Shown here: in pieces, positions 1 through 10,821 of the stretch
Numbering within the stretch: position 1 is the stretch's first letter
How the letters are laid out: each line of letters opens with the position of its first letter
Assembly (NCBI RefSeq): GCF_000220395.1
Contig: NW_004085917.1
Location: 1-34,020, forward strand
From: Ichthyophthirius multifiliis
Taxonomy: Eukaryota > Ciliophora > Oligohymenophorea > Hymenostomatida
Length of the DNA: 34,020 bases
Reading direction: 5' to 3'
Notes under the pieces: generated by a model
Database searches by the model: none
What the model saw: only the letters and a program-made list of their open reading frames with translations
What the model was told of the DNA's origin: nothing
Program-made: the position numbers and the translations under genes

Positions 1-977
1 AATATTTCATATATTTTTATATTTAATAGGTATTTTTAAAAATAAAGAAACAAATATAAATTATGTATTATTTAAAAAACAAAAAGCATAAATTGCATTT
101 GTAAATTTGTTATTTTATTTTTTTCACCAACCAATGTTTTTGTCATTTTTTTATTCTGTATTTTATACATAAAATGAATAAATAAATAAAGCAAAAAAAA
201 CAAACTATACGTCTTAAACCAAAAAGAAAAATCTCAAAAAAATAATTTAATAGAATAATATAAAAATAACAAAAATTAAAAATAAAGAAAAAAAATCAGC
301 TTTGAATTAATTGACATTGAAAAAAGCATACACGATAGCTTTAAAATTAAAAAACATAATTAAATTATTAACCGAATTAATTAGACAAAGTAATCAGTTA
401 ATTATAAAATAATTTAAATAAATAATAAAACAGTGCAATAATAAGTAAATTTATGATAAATTTATTTTGGAATAAAAGAATAATATTTAATTTAAATAAT
501 GAAAAATTAGATAACATAAAAGATTTTTAAGATTAAATTTATAATATTAATAATTATAAAAATTAAATTAATAGAAAAAAATAGTGAAAAAGACAATTTA
601 TATTTATACAAATAGAAAAATGATAATAAATAAAAATATCATATGTAAAAAAAAAAAGAAACAAAATAAAAAAAAATTTATAGATATTATAAAAAAAATA
701 TAAAATCAATAGTATAAAAAAGAAAAAATAAAACTAAATAAATAAAAAAAAAAAAATAAAAAAAGGAAAATGTGTAAAAAAAACTTTAATAAAAAATTTA
801 TTATATTTAAAATGATAAAATAAAAAAATCATATTATTATAATATTTATAAATATAATTTTATATTTTATAAATATAATAATTTTAATTTATATTATTAT
901 TATTAATATTATTTTTATATTAGTTTAAAATTATTTTATTTTTATTTTTATTATTATTATTATTTTTATTATTATTA

Positions 978-1021
<44 letters not shown>

Positions 1022-1486
1022 AATATAATATTTATATATATATGATATTTATTTTAAGTTAATAAAAATTTATAATAATTTATATTACTTTTAATCTTAT
1101 TTCTATTTTTTTATATTTAAGAAATTTTTAAAATTATAATTTAGTAAATATTTTAATTAATAATAATATTTATTTAAATATAAATAAAAAAATAATATTA
1201 TAATAATTTATTAAAAAAATGAAAATTATTATTTTAAAAATTTATTTATTTTATTAAATAAATAATAAATATATATAAAATATATAAATATATATATATA
1301 TATATTTATATATATATTCATTTATATTTTTAATTTTTTTTTTTTATATATTTTTCCATATTTATTTATATATATTTTTATTATTATTATAAATTAAATT
1401 ATTATCATCACTAATAATTTAATTTATTTATATTTTCTTCTTTTTTTATATTGTTTATATTTATTTAATCATTTAAAATAATAATA
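1..1486. other. A+T-rich gene-poor region
   Basis: Almost pure A/T sequence with long A runs, TTA and TA microsatellites and no gene I can defend. On the plus strand an ATG at 174 opens a Lys-rich frame, and a separate frame at about 300-430 reads like protein (Ser-Phe-Glu-Leu-Ile-Asp-Ile-Glu). I could not join them with a GT..AG intron, and TGA is rare by chance at this composition, so I do not call a gene. Confidence 0.5.
948..1021. repeat. (TTA/ATT)n microsatellite
   Basis: About 74 bp of nearly uninterrupted TTA triplets with a few TTTTA interruptions. It lies in non-coding sequence downstream of the minus-strand gene that ends near 1487. Confidence 0.9.
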
Positions 1487-2425
1487 TCATTAATTATAAT
1501 ATATATTTATATATTTAATTTAATCTAAATAATGAAATTTAATCTGTATTTAAAACCAATATATAATAATCATTTTTTCCTTTTAATATTACTCCGTTTT
1601 ATTCATTTAATTTATTTAATTTTTATTAATACTATTATTTTAAGTGATTAGGAACTGTATTTTCAATTCCAATTTTTCTTCTCCAGTAAAAATATCATAA
1701 CCACAATTACTATGAATATCTAAATTTTTAGCTCTAACTAAACCTCTTACCATTTATTTTTCATCCTAGGTTTTTAAAATTTCTCCTTATTAACTTTTTT
1801 CATATTCTAAAGTAATAGGGTTAAATGGTTAACTTTAGTTTTATTTATTTTAAAAATAAATAAATCATATATAATTTAATTAAAAACCCGTTTGTATTTC
1901 TTTTGCATGTGACAAGTACATGTCCTTTATGTTCAAGTTTTTTTTATTCTTTTATATCTTTTTCTTCAATTTATTTCCATCTAAATTAGTCACGTTCTAA
2001 AGCAACTAATCTATGTTTTTCTTATTAAAATTCTTTTTATTAAAATTTTTGTTCTCTTAAAGCTTTATCATATACAGCAAAATCTTTATCAAATCTTTGA
2101 TTTTCTTTAAAATATTTAAATTATTTAAATATTTAATATTTATTATTATAAACCTGGAATAAATAATGTTGATGTAGGATCAGAATTATGTAAAAGCTAT
2201 TTAACATTTGTATTTCTTGTTTCATATCCAACTTATTTAGTTTAAAAATATTTATTATAATTTCTATTTTTAAAAAAAACCTCTTTAATTAATTCTTATT
2301 TTTTCCATTGCTTCTTTGTCTTTTATTGCACCCTTTATTTTTATAAAATTTATATTTGCTTTATTTATATAATATATTTAAAGAATAACTCTTTCTTCTC
2401 TAGTTCTTGGCTAAATATTATTCAT
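1487..2425 (-). CDS. Conserved-looking hypothetical protein, possibly ciliary, 3 introns
   Basis: I do not recognise this gene by name. Starting at the ATG at 2425 and removing introns 2359-2389 (31 nt), 2105-2153 (49 nt) and 1833-1887 (55 nt) gives a basic, Gln-rich protein of 267 codons ending at TGA 1487. The middle carries KRNTNGQPFNPIT, then RGLVRAKNLD and NCGYDIFTGEE. That pattern (NPIT, R-x-K-N, N-x-GY-x-x-x-TG) is reminiscent of short eukaryotic ciliary proteins, but this is inference from memory of the style, not a database match. After TGEEK the annotated frame becomes low-complexity. The next frame reads IGIENTVPNHLKQQ and looks more genuine, so either one A is missing from the A5 run near 1673-1677 or the 3' end has another structure. 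The C-terminus is therefore unreliable; the first two thirds are firm. Confidence 0.6.
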
Positions 2426-2846
2426 TATAATTTTTTATTTATTTATAAATTAATTATTTAAAAATTTTTATAATATATAGTTCAAAAAATATAAATATAT
2501 ATAATAATGTATATTTAAATATATAAAATAATATATATGATTATCTATATAATTATTTATTTATATGTATAAAATATATATAATATATATATATATTATA
2601 TATAATATATATATTTATTTTAAATATTAAAAAACATATTGTTTATTAATATTATTAATATATTTTACAAAATATTTTTTTTAAAAAATAGTTTTAATAT
2701 AAAAAAAGTTTTATACTTAACATTTATAATAAAATTATTTATAAAAAACCCATAATTTATATACTGAATAAATTAAGCATAAATTAATATTTAATAATAA
2801 TATTATTTTTATATATAAATTTATGTTTTAATAATTATATAAAATT
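2426..2846. other. Intergenic, A+T only
   Basis: Spacer between the minus-strand gene starting at 2425 and the snoRNA. It holds TA-rich runs and no supported feature. It must contain the promoter of the minus gene and any snoRNA promoter, but no motif stands out from the composition. Confidence 0.5.
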
Positions 2847-2919
2847 AATAAAATATGATGATCAATTGGATCAACCACCTGAACTTAATTTGATGTTCAA
2901 ACTGGCTCCTGATTTTATT
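2847..2919 (+). ncRNA. Box C/D snoRNA candidate
   Basis: All four boxes of a C/D snoRNA occur in order within 73 nt: box C ATGATGA (2855-2861), D' CTGA (2879-2882), C' TTGATGT (2890-2896) and D CTGA (2909-2912). The boxes are closed by a perfect 7-bp terminal stem, AATAAAA (2847-2853) with TTTTATT (2913-2919). The interior is conspicuously richer in G+C than its surroundings. The stretch before D' contains GGATCAACCA (2868-2877), the exact complement of UGGUUGAUCC in the universally conserved 5' end of SSU rRNA; the +5 rule would place 2'-O-methylation on a U about eight bases from the SSU 5' end. The stretch before D (2897-2908) has no target I can name. A short open frame crosses it, but box order and stem explain the sequence better. 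It stands alone, not in an intron of a gene I can see. Confidence 0.8.
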
Positions 2920-3506
2920 TTATATCGTATTAATATATTATTAAAATATTTTTTCTAATATTAAAATATTTTTTTTTATTTTTTTTATTTAAACAATATA
3001 AAAAAAATTAATTTATTTTATCTGTTATATTCAAAAAGTTTATATATAAAAAATCAAATTTAATAATTTTTTTATTTATTTATTTTTTTAATCAAATGCA
3101 TTAATTTAATAAACTTATTAATTTAATTAATTTTTAACTTTTATTTTAATTAATGTTATATATAATAATATAAATATATTAATTAAAATATATTTATTTC
3201 TATAATATATAAATAAATTAATTAAATTCAAAACATATATATTTATTATTTAGTCAATTTTTTTTTTTATATTTTTTTATAATTATTAAATTATATGAAC
3301 TATTGAATTCTAAATAAAGAAACAGTTTAAAAATAAGTACTTATAATTAAAAAAATACAAAAGATTAACTGAAAAATAAAAAAAAGAATAAAAAATACAT
3401 ATATAAATTATAAAAATATAACCTAAAAATATAAAAAAAAAAAAAATTTAATAAAAAATAATAACTAAATAAATAAATAAATAAAATAATAAATTATAAT
3501 TAATTA
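2920..3506. other. Intergenic, A+T only
   Basis: Homopolymer and TA-rich spacer between the snoRNA and the coiled-coil gene starting at 3507. No feature supported; it presumably holds the promoter of that gene. Confidence 0.5.
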
Positions 3507-6233
3507 ATGAGTGTTTATAATTCATAAGCCGGTATAGAAAGTATAATAAACGAATAAAAGCTTTTTAATAATACTCCAGCACGATATTCATCATATTCTC
3601 CTTTAACTAGACCTTCTACAGTTTAAAATATGACATTATTTTAAAGACAAAATTCATAATAATCATAAATGTTGTTAACTCACTAATAACCAATAGCATC
3701 AAATTAAAGTCAAATATAATTAAGTCCAATGAATTAATAAAAAATAATACAAGGTAAATTAAAAAAAAAAAAATATTAAAGTATTTAAAATACTAAATAA
3801 AAAAGGTTATTAACATTACGTAGTTCCAACTACTATAGTTTAAAATATGCCTTAATAATAATAATAATAATAATAATTAGTAAGAAACGAATGTTTAATA
3901 TCTTCAAGTAACAATTATAATAATATTTAAAGCTGCGATGAAATGCTAATGAAAGAATTAGAAGGATATAAGAAGAAATGCAAGCATTTAGAAACACATA
4001 TTTAATAATATAAATAATAAATAGAATTTTTTAATATAACAGAGGATTAATTAAATGAAGTTTTGAATGAAAATACAAATTTCAACGTAAAATTAAACGA
4101 ATTACTTATCGAAAATTCAAATTTAAAAGGATAAATTGACTAATTAAATCTATAATTGAAACAAATGTAAATGTTTTAAAGAGAATATAAGAATTTATAA
4201 GAATTAAATGGATAATAAACTAATTAATTTAATTAAATAAAATCTGATTTGGCATTAAAAAATTAATAAAATTAAGAATTATAATATAAGTAATATTATT
4301 TTATATCTTTTTTTTTTTTTTTATTTATTTTATAAAAATAAAAATAAAAAAAAAAAAGAGAAGATGAATTAAAAAGAAAATTATAGAATTTAACAAATCA
4401 AAACTAATTTTTATAAAATGAAAATGAAGAAAATTTAAAAAAGTAAAAAAGACAAATTTAAATTAAAGAAAAAGAATTCGCAGATATTATTGATTAAATG
4501 TAATAAAAGCTTTAATATAAAGATGAAAAAATATTTTTATAAGATTAAGAAATTGAAGAGTTTTATATATTTTATTTTATATAATAATAAAAAAAAATAT
4601 AGACTTAAAGATCAATTAAATAAACAATAAATTAATTTATATAAATTATAAGGATAAGAATAAGAAAAATAAAGACTAGAATAAAATTTATAAAACAAAT
4701 AAAATGAATTGGAATAATGGAAATCATAATATATGCATTAGAATGCTTAAATAGAATAATTAAAATAAGGAACTTAAAAGTTAAACTAATTAGAAGGATA
4801 ATTATAATAATTAAATGGAGAATTAGTAAGATAGAAAAAGGCAAATGAACAAAATGAAGAAGAAATGAAAAGAAATAGATATAAAACTGAAAAACTAGAA
4901 AAAGAGAATTAAGAAAAAAAGAAAATAGAACAAGATAATTGTCAATTTAAATTAAAAATAAATATGCTTTTAGAAGAAATAGATAGATTAAATACTATTT
5001 TAAAATAAAAATCAAAAGAAATTGATGAATGTTAACAAAATTTAAATAAAATGTAATTTTAATTCTAATAAAATGAATAACAAAAGAATTCTGGTTTAAA
5101 ACAATTATAATAATACGAAAAAGACTTAAATGAACTATAGAATTATATAGTACCAAGATTAGAATAAGATAACTAAAACTTATAAAATAAAATTAATAAA
5201 TAAGAGATGGAATTATAATCATAATAAAAAGAAGGAAATTAATTAAAAAATTAACTTTAAATAAATGAAAATAAGATGAATTAATTAAATAATTAACTTA
5301 TTTAAATGGAATAATAAAAAGTAAATATAAATAAAAAATTATTATTTAAAATAATAAAAAAAGGAATAAGATATAGTAAACTTAAAAAAATAATTAAATA
5401 AGTTAAATGAGGAAAAAAATACGGAAATATTTTAACTTTAAAATGATTAATAATTATTAGAAAATAATAATAGAAATTTAAATAATTAATTAAACTAAAA
5501 ATAAGAATAATGTAACTAAATACCTTTTTTAAACCAAAAGAATGAATAATTATAATAGAAATTAAACAATAAAGATAATTAATTAGAAGAACAAATAAAA
5601 AAAACGTATAAATTAAAAGAAGAAAATGATAAATAATAACGAGAAAATTAAAGACTTTAATAAATATTACAAAATATGGAATAATAATAATAAGATTTAT
5701 AAAATTAATTACTATAAAATAAAGATGTGACAAATCGGGTTCCTTTATTGAATTAATAAATCGAATAATTAAAATAAAAACTGAATGAAAGTCAAAACAA
5801 ATATGACGATTTGTAAAAAAAAAAAAATCATGAAAAATCTGAAAGCGATTAAAAATTAGCTTTCTTATAATAAGAAAATAAAACAAAAGATTCCATTATA
5901 AATCTTAAAATTTAAGAAATAGAACAAATGAAACCAGAATTAATTGGATATAATTAATTATAATTTGAATATAATAACCTTTAAGATAATCTTAAATATC
6001 TTCTTTCTGAAATTGATAGACTTTAAGGCGAAAATACAATGTAAAGTAAAGAATTGGAAGTTTGGAGGTATAAATATTCCGAATTTTAACCTTTGGAAAA
6101 TAAAATTTAAGATCTCCTTTGTAAAATTACTCTTAATTGTTCTGAAATCGAATGTTTAAGGCATTAATTGGATTAAAAAGGTCAAGAAAATTAAAGTCTT
6201 AGAAATTCTTAATTATTATAATTTAGAGATTGA
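3507..6233 (+). CDS. Large Gln/Asn-rich coiled-coil protein, 4 introns
   Basis: The ATG at 3507 opens a frame that, after removing introns 3754-3805 (52 nt), 4290-4358 (69 nt), 4560-4602 (43 nt) and 5321-5363 (43 nt), is exactly 840 codons (839 aa) ending in TGA 6231-6233. The first ~110 residues are a Ser/Thr/Pro/Gln-rich head (TPARYSSYSPLTRPS) followed by a short poly-Gln run. The rest is almost uninterrupted heptad-like Leu/Glu/Lys/Asn/Gln coiled coil. The C-terminus (LLSEIDRLQGEN, LEVWRYKYSEFQ) resembles a repeated style in ciliate coiled-coil proteins of the basal body, cortex and cilium; that resemblance is inference. No enzymatic motif. The opposite strand shows long hydrophobic frames that are only the complement of Asn/Gln/Lys codons. 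Function unknown, structural role likely. Gene model confident. Confidence 0.8.
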
Positions 6234-6484
6234 TCATTTTTATATTTATAAAAAAACACAAATATATATTTTTTTTTATATATATATATAAAAAAAAACA
6301 TAAATATATTTTTTAGTTTTCTATAATTATCTTTACATACATAAATACATAGATATATATTTTTTTAATTTCATATTTTCTTAAAAAAAAAAATATCTTT
6401 TAAATTTTTTTTTTCTTTATTTTTTATTAAAATATATATATATATATACAAATTTATTTTTTATCACAAAAAAATAAAAAAAAA

Positions 6485-6707
6485 TCATTTATTTTAAAAT
6501 ATTTAACTTAATATTGTTATTACTGCATAAGTTAATAAGCCAGCCTTTTTTAAAAAAATAAATAAATAAATATTTTATTTTTTTTATTTTATATAAAATT
6601 ACTAATGCACTTCCAAATAAGCCAACTACTATATTATAATGTATATTACTTAAACCTGCTTATTTAAAATTTTCAGATTTTTCTGCTTCTTTATCTTAAT
6701 TATTCAT
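6485..6707 (-). CDS. Small single-pass membrane protein, 54 aa, 1 intron
   Basis: ATG at 6707. Removing a 58-nt GT..AG intron (6545-6602) gives 54 codons plus TGA (6485-6487). Residues 1-23 are charged and polar (MNNQDKEAEKSENFKQAG). Residues ~27-50 form one hydrophobic helix with small residues (VVGLFGSALAGLLTYAVI), and only a few residues follow. Without splicing the frame would still be open but would carry an implausible Ile/Lys/Phe insert, so the spliced form is preferred. Size and layout fit small subunits or assembly factors of organelle or ER membrane complexes, but I recognise no family. It is convergent with the coiled-coil gene (251 bp between stops). Confidence 0.6.
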
Positions 6708-7216
6708 ATTTTAATATTAAAAATATGTATTATTAGAAAAAATTAATGATTTAAAATATATTTTTATTTTATTATTTTAGAAGATTTCTTATAAATATAA
6801 TTATTTATTAATAAATATATAAAATATATACTATTTTTTTTAATTTAAAAATATTTTTTTTTATTTATAATACATAAATTTTAAATACATACAATTATAT
6901 TTTTATATAATTTTTTTTAAAAAAAATGATTTATTAATATGTAAAAAGAAAAAATAATAATAATAAACTATTTTTCCAATTTAATTAATAATTTTTTTCT
7001 ATATTAAAATAATATTATTCAATGACATATTAAAACTATTTTTCTATTAAATTTAAAAGTAAATAAAAAAAATATATATAAAACAAAACAATTTATATAT
7101 AAAATAAATGCAAAAATGAATATTACAAATATATATAAACATCTAATATAAAAATAATTAAATTAATTATTATATAAAAAACAAAAACAACAAGAACAAC
7201 TTAATTAAGCAAAAAT
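6708..7216. other. Intergenic, A+T only
   Basis: Spacer between two minus-strand genes (start of the 54-aa protein, end of the Met-Gly-Cys protein). A, T and TA runs; no additional coding or RNA feature seen. Confidence 0.5.
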
Positions 7217-7882
7217 TCAATTCTATTCTTTAGGTATATTTAAAGTAGTTGACTTGACAAAATTTTTATAAGTAGCCTATTTAATAAATGAATCGTGCTT
7301 AATTTCATGTTTGAAATAGTTTTTTGATGGAAAACATTCCCAAATTTATATAATTGATGGTTTATCAGATTTTTATGTTATAGTTGCTTATTTTTTTAAA
7401 GTTTAGGTTCTTGGAAAAGATATCCTTCTTCCTTTCTTATCTAATAAAACTCCTTCTTCCACAAAATTAACACAATCTGAAATTTATATATTTTTAAGAG
7501 AAATATTTCTTTGTATATTATATTCTTCATTTTCAATTATTGGAGTACATCCTTCTAAGCAATCAGTACTTAATAATTAACAACTATCAAATTTATCATT
7601 ATCTATAGGGACTAATTCATTTTCTATTTATTTTACTGATTTCCCATTTATTGTAAATTAATAACGAATTGGAAATATGTTCTATTATTCTTCGTTTCCT
7701 TCGTTTTGTTATACTTATTTTTATTAGTTTTATTCCGAATTGGAATTATTGCTTTTTTCTATATTGTCATTTTCATCATCTTATTATTTACTTGGCTTTT
7801 CAAAATTACCTTTTTTGATTGTTTGGGTACGTCCGAATTTATTATTTTGTTAAGGTTTTTGTTTTTAAGAAACACATCCCAT
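7217..7882 (-). CDS. MGC-start (dual-lipidation signal) hypothetical protein, 221 aa
   Basis: A single-exon frame of 221 aa from the ATG at 7882 to TGA 7217-7219. The N-terminus, MGCVSQKQKPQQNNKFGR, is a textbook Met-Gly N-myristoylation signal with a neighbouring Cys for palmitoylation and downstream basic residues, as on proteins tethered to plasma or ciliary membranes. Residues ~20-70 are acidic, Asn/Gln-rich and probably disordered. From ~75 a more folded part begins (FPIRYQFTINGKSV), with five Cys over the next ~60 residues (including CLEGC) and a basic stretch KKGRRISFPRTQTLKKQA carrying possible kinase sites. No known catalytic or binding domain is visible. It could be a scaffold or signalling adaptor; the lipid anchor is inferred from the motif, the role is unknown. 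Confidence 0.75.
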
Positions 7883-8439
7883 TTTAATTTTTTCAAACTA
7901 AACTTTTATTTTTTATTTTTTGTTTTTTTTTTTGAATATATTATTATTATTAAATTTTTATTTATTATATTTTAAATTTATTAATTAATTTTAATTTTTT
8001 TACCTTTATAATTTCATTTATTTGTTTGTCTTTTGCATATATTCGTTTTTTTGATTTATTAATTTTACTTAATTAATTATTTATTTTATTAAAATAAATC
8101 TTAAACTTTAAGAGTTATTTTAGCTTATATATTAAGTTTAGTGATCTTTAAGTAAAAATTTTAATATTAATTAATTGAAAAAGTAAATATTATTATTGAA
8201 ATGTATAGCTTAATATAAATTAAAAATATTTTATATTTCAAATATATAGAATTATATATAAATTTTTAGCATAGTTTATTTTTTTGAATTCTATAATTCA
8301 TTTTTTATCATCTTTTTTGTTTTTTAGAAATTGTTTTTTTTAACAAAAAAAATATATCAAAAAGTAAAAAATTTTATACATTAAAGTATAATATATAAAT
8401 GAAGCTATAAAGTGTGATAGAAAATTTATTTTTATATTA

Positions 8440-8488
<49 letters not shown>

Positions 8489-8768
8489 GTAAAAAAAGTA
8501 ATAATAATTATTTATAAATAAATAAAAAATAATTTATATTATATGCTTAATACCTTTTTGTTTTTTTAATATATTTTATTTTTATACAAATTATTAATAG
8601 TTTTTATATTATAATAATTTAGCTTTTATTTCTATATATAATTTATTATTGAAAAAAAACTAAACATTTAATTATTTAATTTTTAATTAATATATCAAAA
8701 TTTACTAAAATAAAAAAGTCTATTAATACTAATATTACATATAGAAAGAAAACAAAAAATTATTATTA
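7883..8768. other. Intergenic with divergent promoters
   Basis: Spacer between the divergent Met-Gly-Cys gene (minus) and glycine-zipper gene (plus). A hydrophobic plus-strand frame at 7706-7975 is a shadow of the neighbouring minus gene and its upstream T runs. It contains the (AT)n tract at 8443; no other feature seen. Confidence 0.5.
8443..8482. repeat. (AT)20 microsatellite
   Basis: Twenty perfect AT dinucleotides, about 290 bp upstream of the start codon at 8769. Likely length-polymorphic. Confidence 0.95.
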
Positions 8769-10710
8769 ATGGCATTAAAATAAAATATTATTTAAACAAA
8801 TAATGATAATAATAACGATATTGTTAAAATATCATTAGATTATGTGACAAGTTTATATATAAATGAAATATATCCAAATCATAATCCAATCCGTAGCTAA
8901 CATATATTTCAGAATTTATATGAATACATATAAGCTAATAATATAGAAAAAGAGAAAAATGAGTAAATAATGGAATAATGCTAAATATATATATATGCTT
9001 TAATTTAAATTCCAAGTATATATATAGATTTTTTTTGCTTAGATTTTATGAATGAATTGTAATAATTTAGTAATACAGATGATTTTATAAATTTTAATAT
9101 GTTTTGGGTAGCAATATAAAATAAAATCCACACATTTTTTGAATAATAAATATAAAATAATGAAATATAAGAAAAAAGTAAAGAAATTTTAATAAAATAT
9201 ATCAATATAATGAACGAATGCATATATAATATATATGAAAATAGTCGAAAAATAGTCGAAAAAAACATGGAAAATTTTAAAAAAGAAACCTAAAAGTTAA
9301 GTTTTTTACTAAATAAATACGTAATAATATTTTTACTGAAATAATTATCCTAAACCTGCTAAGAAGAAATAATAAATTATTTAAATGAAACATTTTTTAC
9401 CATGATAGACTTCGAAAAAGTCAAAAAATTCGCTCTATTTATCATCCAAAATTTCGAATTAATTAAACTTCGTTTTTTCCATAAAAAGGACGAAAAAATA
9501 ATGCAATCAAATGAATAAATATTAAACAACTTTCTTTCCCAACTTGAAAAAAATAACAACCTAAAAAATATTGAAATAAGCGAAATAATATCCAAAGAAG
9601 GTAAAATAGCCTATTTAATAACTACTTAAGATAAAAAAACATACTTCCTTCACGAAAACAATAACTAAAAATTAGTAATTATAAATTAAAAATATATGAT
9701 AAACGAATGGGAATACAGCCAAAAATCCAAAACATAAGATTAGTTATTCAATGCCTTTAGAAACAGTCAACTTTCTTCTATTTTAAAAGCTGAAAATGCC
9801 CCTCCTCCCCCAAATTTAATGTAAGGAAATAAAACATATATTTCCTCAGCAGCAAGTGATATAGGTTCATCTTTAGGTTATTGCTTAGCGAATATAAATA
9901 AGTATATTTATTTTATTTTATAAATATTAAACTTAATATAGTTATAATTCTACAACTGATTTTTTATAAGATTTTGGAAAGTTAGCAACTATTAATGGTA
10001 GTATAACTTATATAGTTTAACAAGTCCCTATAATAGGCACTTTGCTTTTAGTAGGAGGGCTAGGTTATTCAACATTAACTTTATTTAAAAGAAAATCCGC
10101 TAACAATAATACTAAATTAAATATGCTTGGAAAAATGGTTATAGGTACCGGCTCGGCTATTACAGGTTCACTTTCGGGAGCATTTTTTGGATAAACATTA
10201 ATTCCAGTGCCTATATTGGGTGCTTTTATTGGAGGAGTTGTTGGAGGAGTAATCGGAAGTGCATCTTCAATGTATATATTGGGTAAAATGTCAAAGAAAA
10301 AGTTCAAGGAAATTATATAGAAAATATAATAATTGCAAAAAGATGAAGGTTATTGGAGCTTGGAGGAAAATAATATGTATGAAATATTAGGGATTAAAAG
10401 AAAATATATTATAAAGGAAAAAATAGAAGGGCTTAATGAAAATTAATGGATTAGTCTGATTTGTTTTTTGACAATTTGCGTACATTTTTCTCATGAAGAA
10501 AATAAAAGAAAAGAAAAACTAGAAAAAGAAATATAAGAATGCAAAGATTAAATTTTAAAATAATAACTTTAAGATGAGTTTGATAAAGAAACCGAATGGC
10601 CTGTTTCTATTAAAAATTCCTTTAATTGGATCTTTAATTAAAATATTGATCTACTTTGGTGTATTGTAAAAGGAGAAATTATTGTTAAAAATATTATTGA
10701 ATAATGTTGA
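8769..10710 (+). CDS. Orphan protein with glycine-zipper membrane region, 633 aa, 1 intron
   Basis: ATG at 8769; intron 9902-9941 (40 nt); TGA 10708-10710; exons sum to 634 codons. I recognise no family. Residues 1-~330 are helical and charged (for example RKIVEKNMENFKKE). About 330-350 carries PPPPN, followed by an Ala/Ser/Gly stretch. From ~406 the protein becomes membrane-like: VPIIGTLLLVGGLGYSTLTL, then ~445-490 with dense small residues (GTGSAITGSLSGAFFG and PILGAFIGGVVGGVIGSASS), a classic GxxxG/glycine-zipper pattern typical of oligomerising or pore-like helices. The remaining ~140 residues are again charged and helical, with one more hydrophobic patch (SLICFLTICVHF). Layout therefore resembles a large soluble head, a zipper hairpin in a membrane, and a tail. 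It converges on UTP21 with 111 bp between stops. Membrane insertion is inference; the gene model is strong. Confidence 0.8.
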
Positions 10711-10821
10711 AATCTTTATTTTATTTTGAAAAATGAGTTTTATATAAATAGTATTTATTTATTTTATAAATTCTTTTATTTATTTTTTTGAAAAAATAAA
10801 ACTTTTATTTATTTATTTTTT

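Noticed and set aside
1400-1415. GTGATGA C-box-like motif on the minus strand
   Set aside because: No CTGA box within 150 nt downstream and no terminal stem.
5302-5886. 194-codon hydrophobic minus-strand frame
   Set aside because: It is the exact complement of the Asn/Gln/Lys-rich coiled-coil gene on the plus strand; AAT/TAA codons read backwards give Ile/Leu/Phe. No independent start context or domain.
10065-10307. 80-codon Pro/Ile-rich minus-strand frame
   Set aside because: Shadow of the Gly-rich membrane region of the plus-strand gene (GGA/GGT complement to TCC/ACC).
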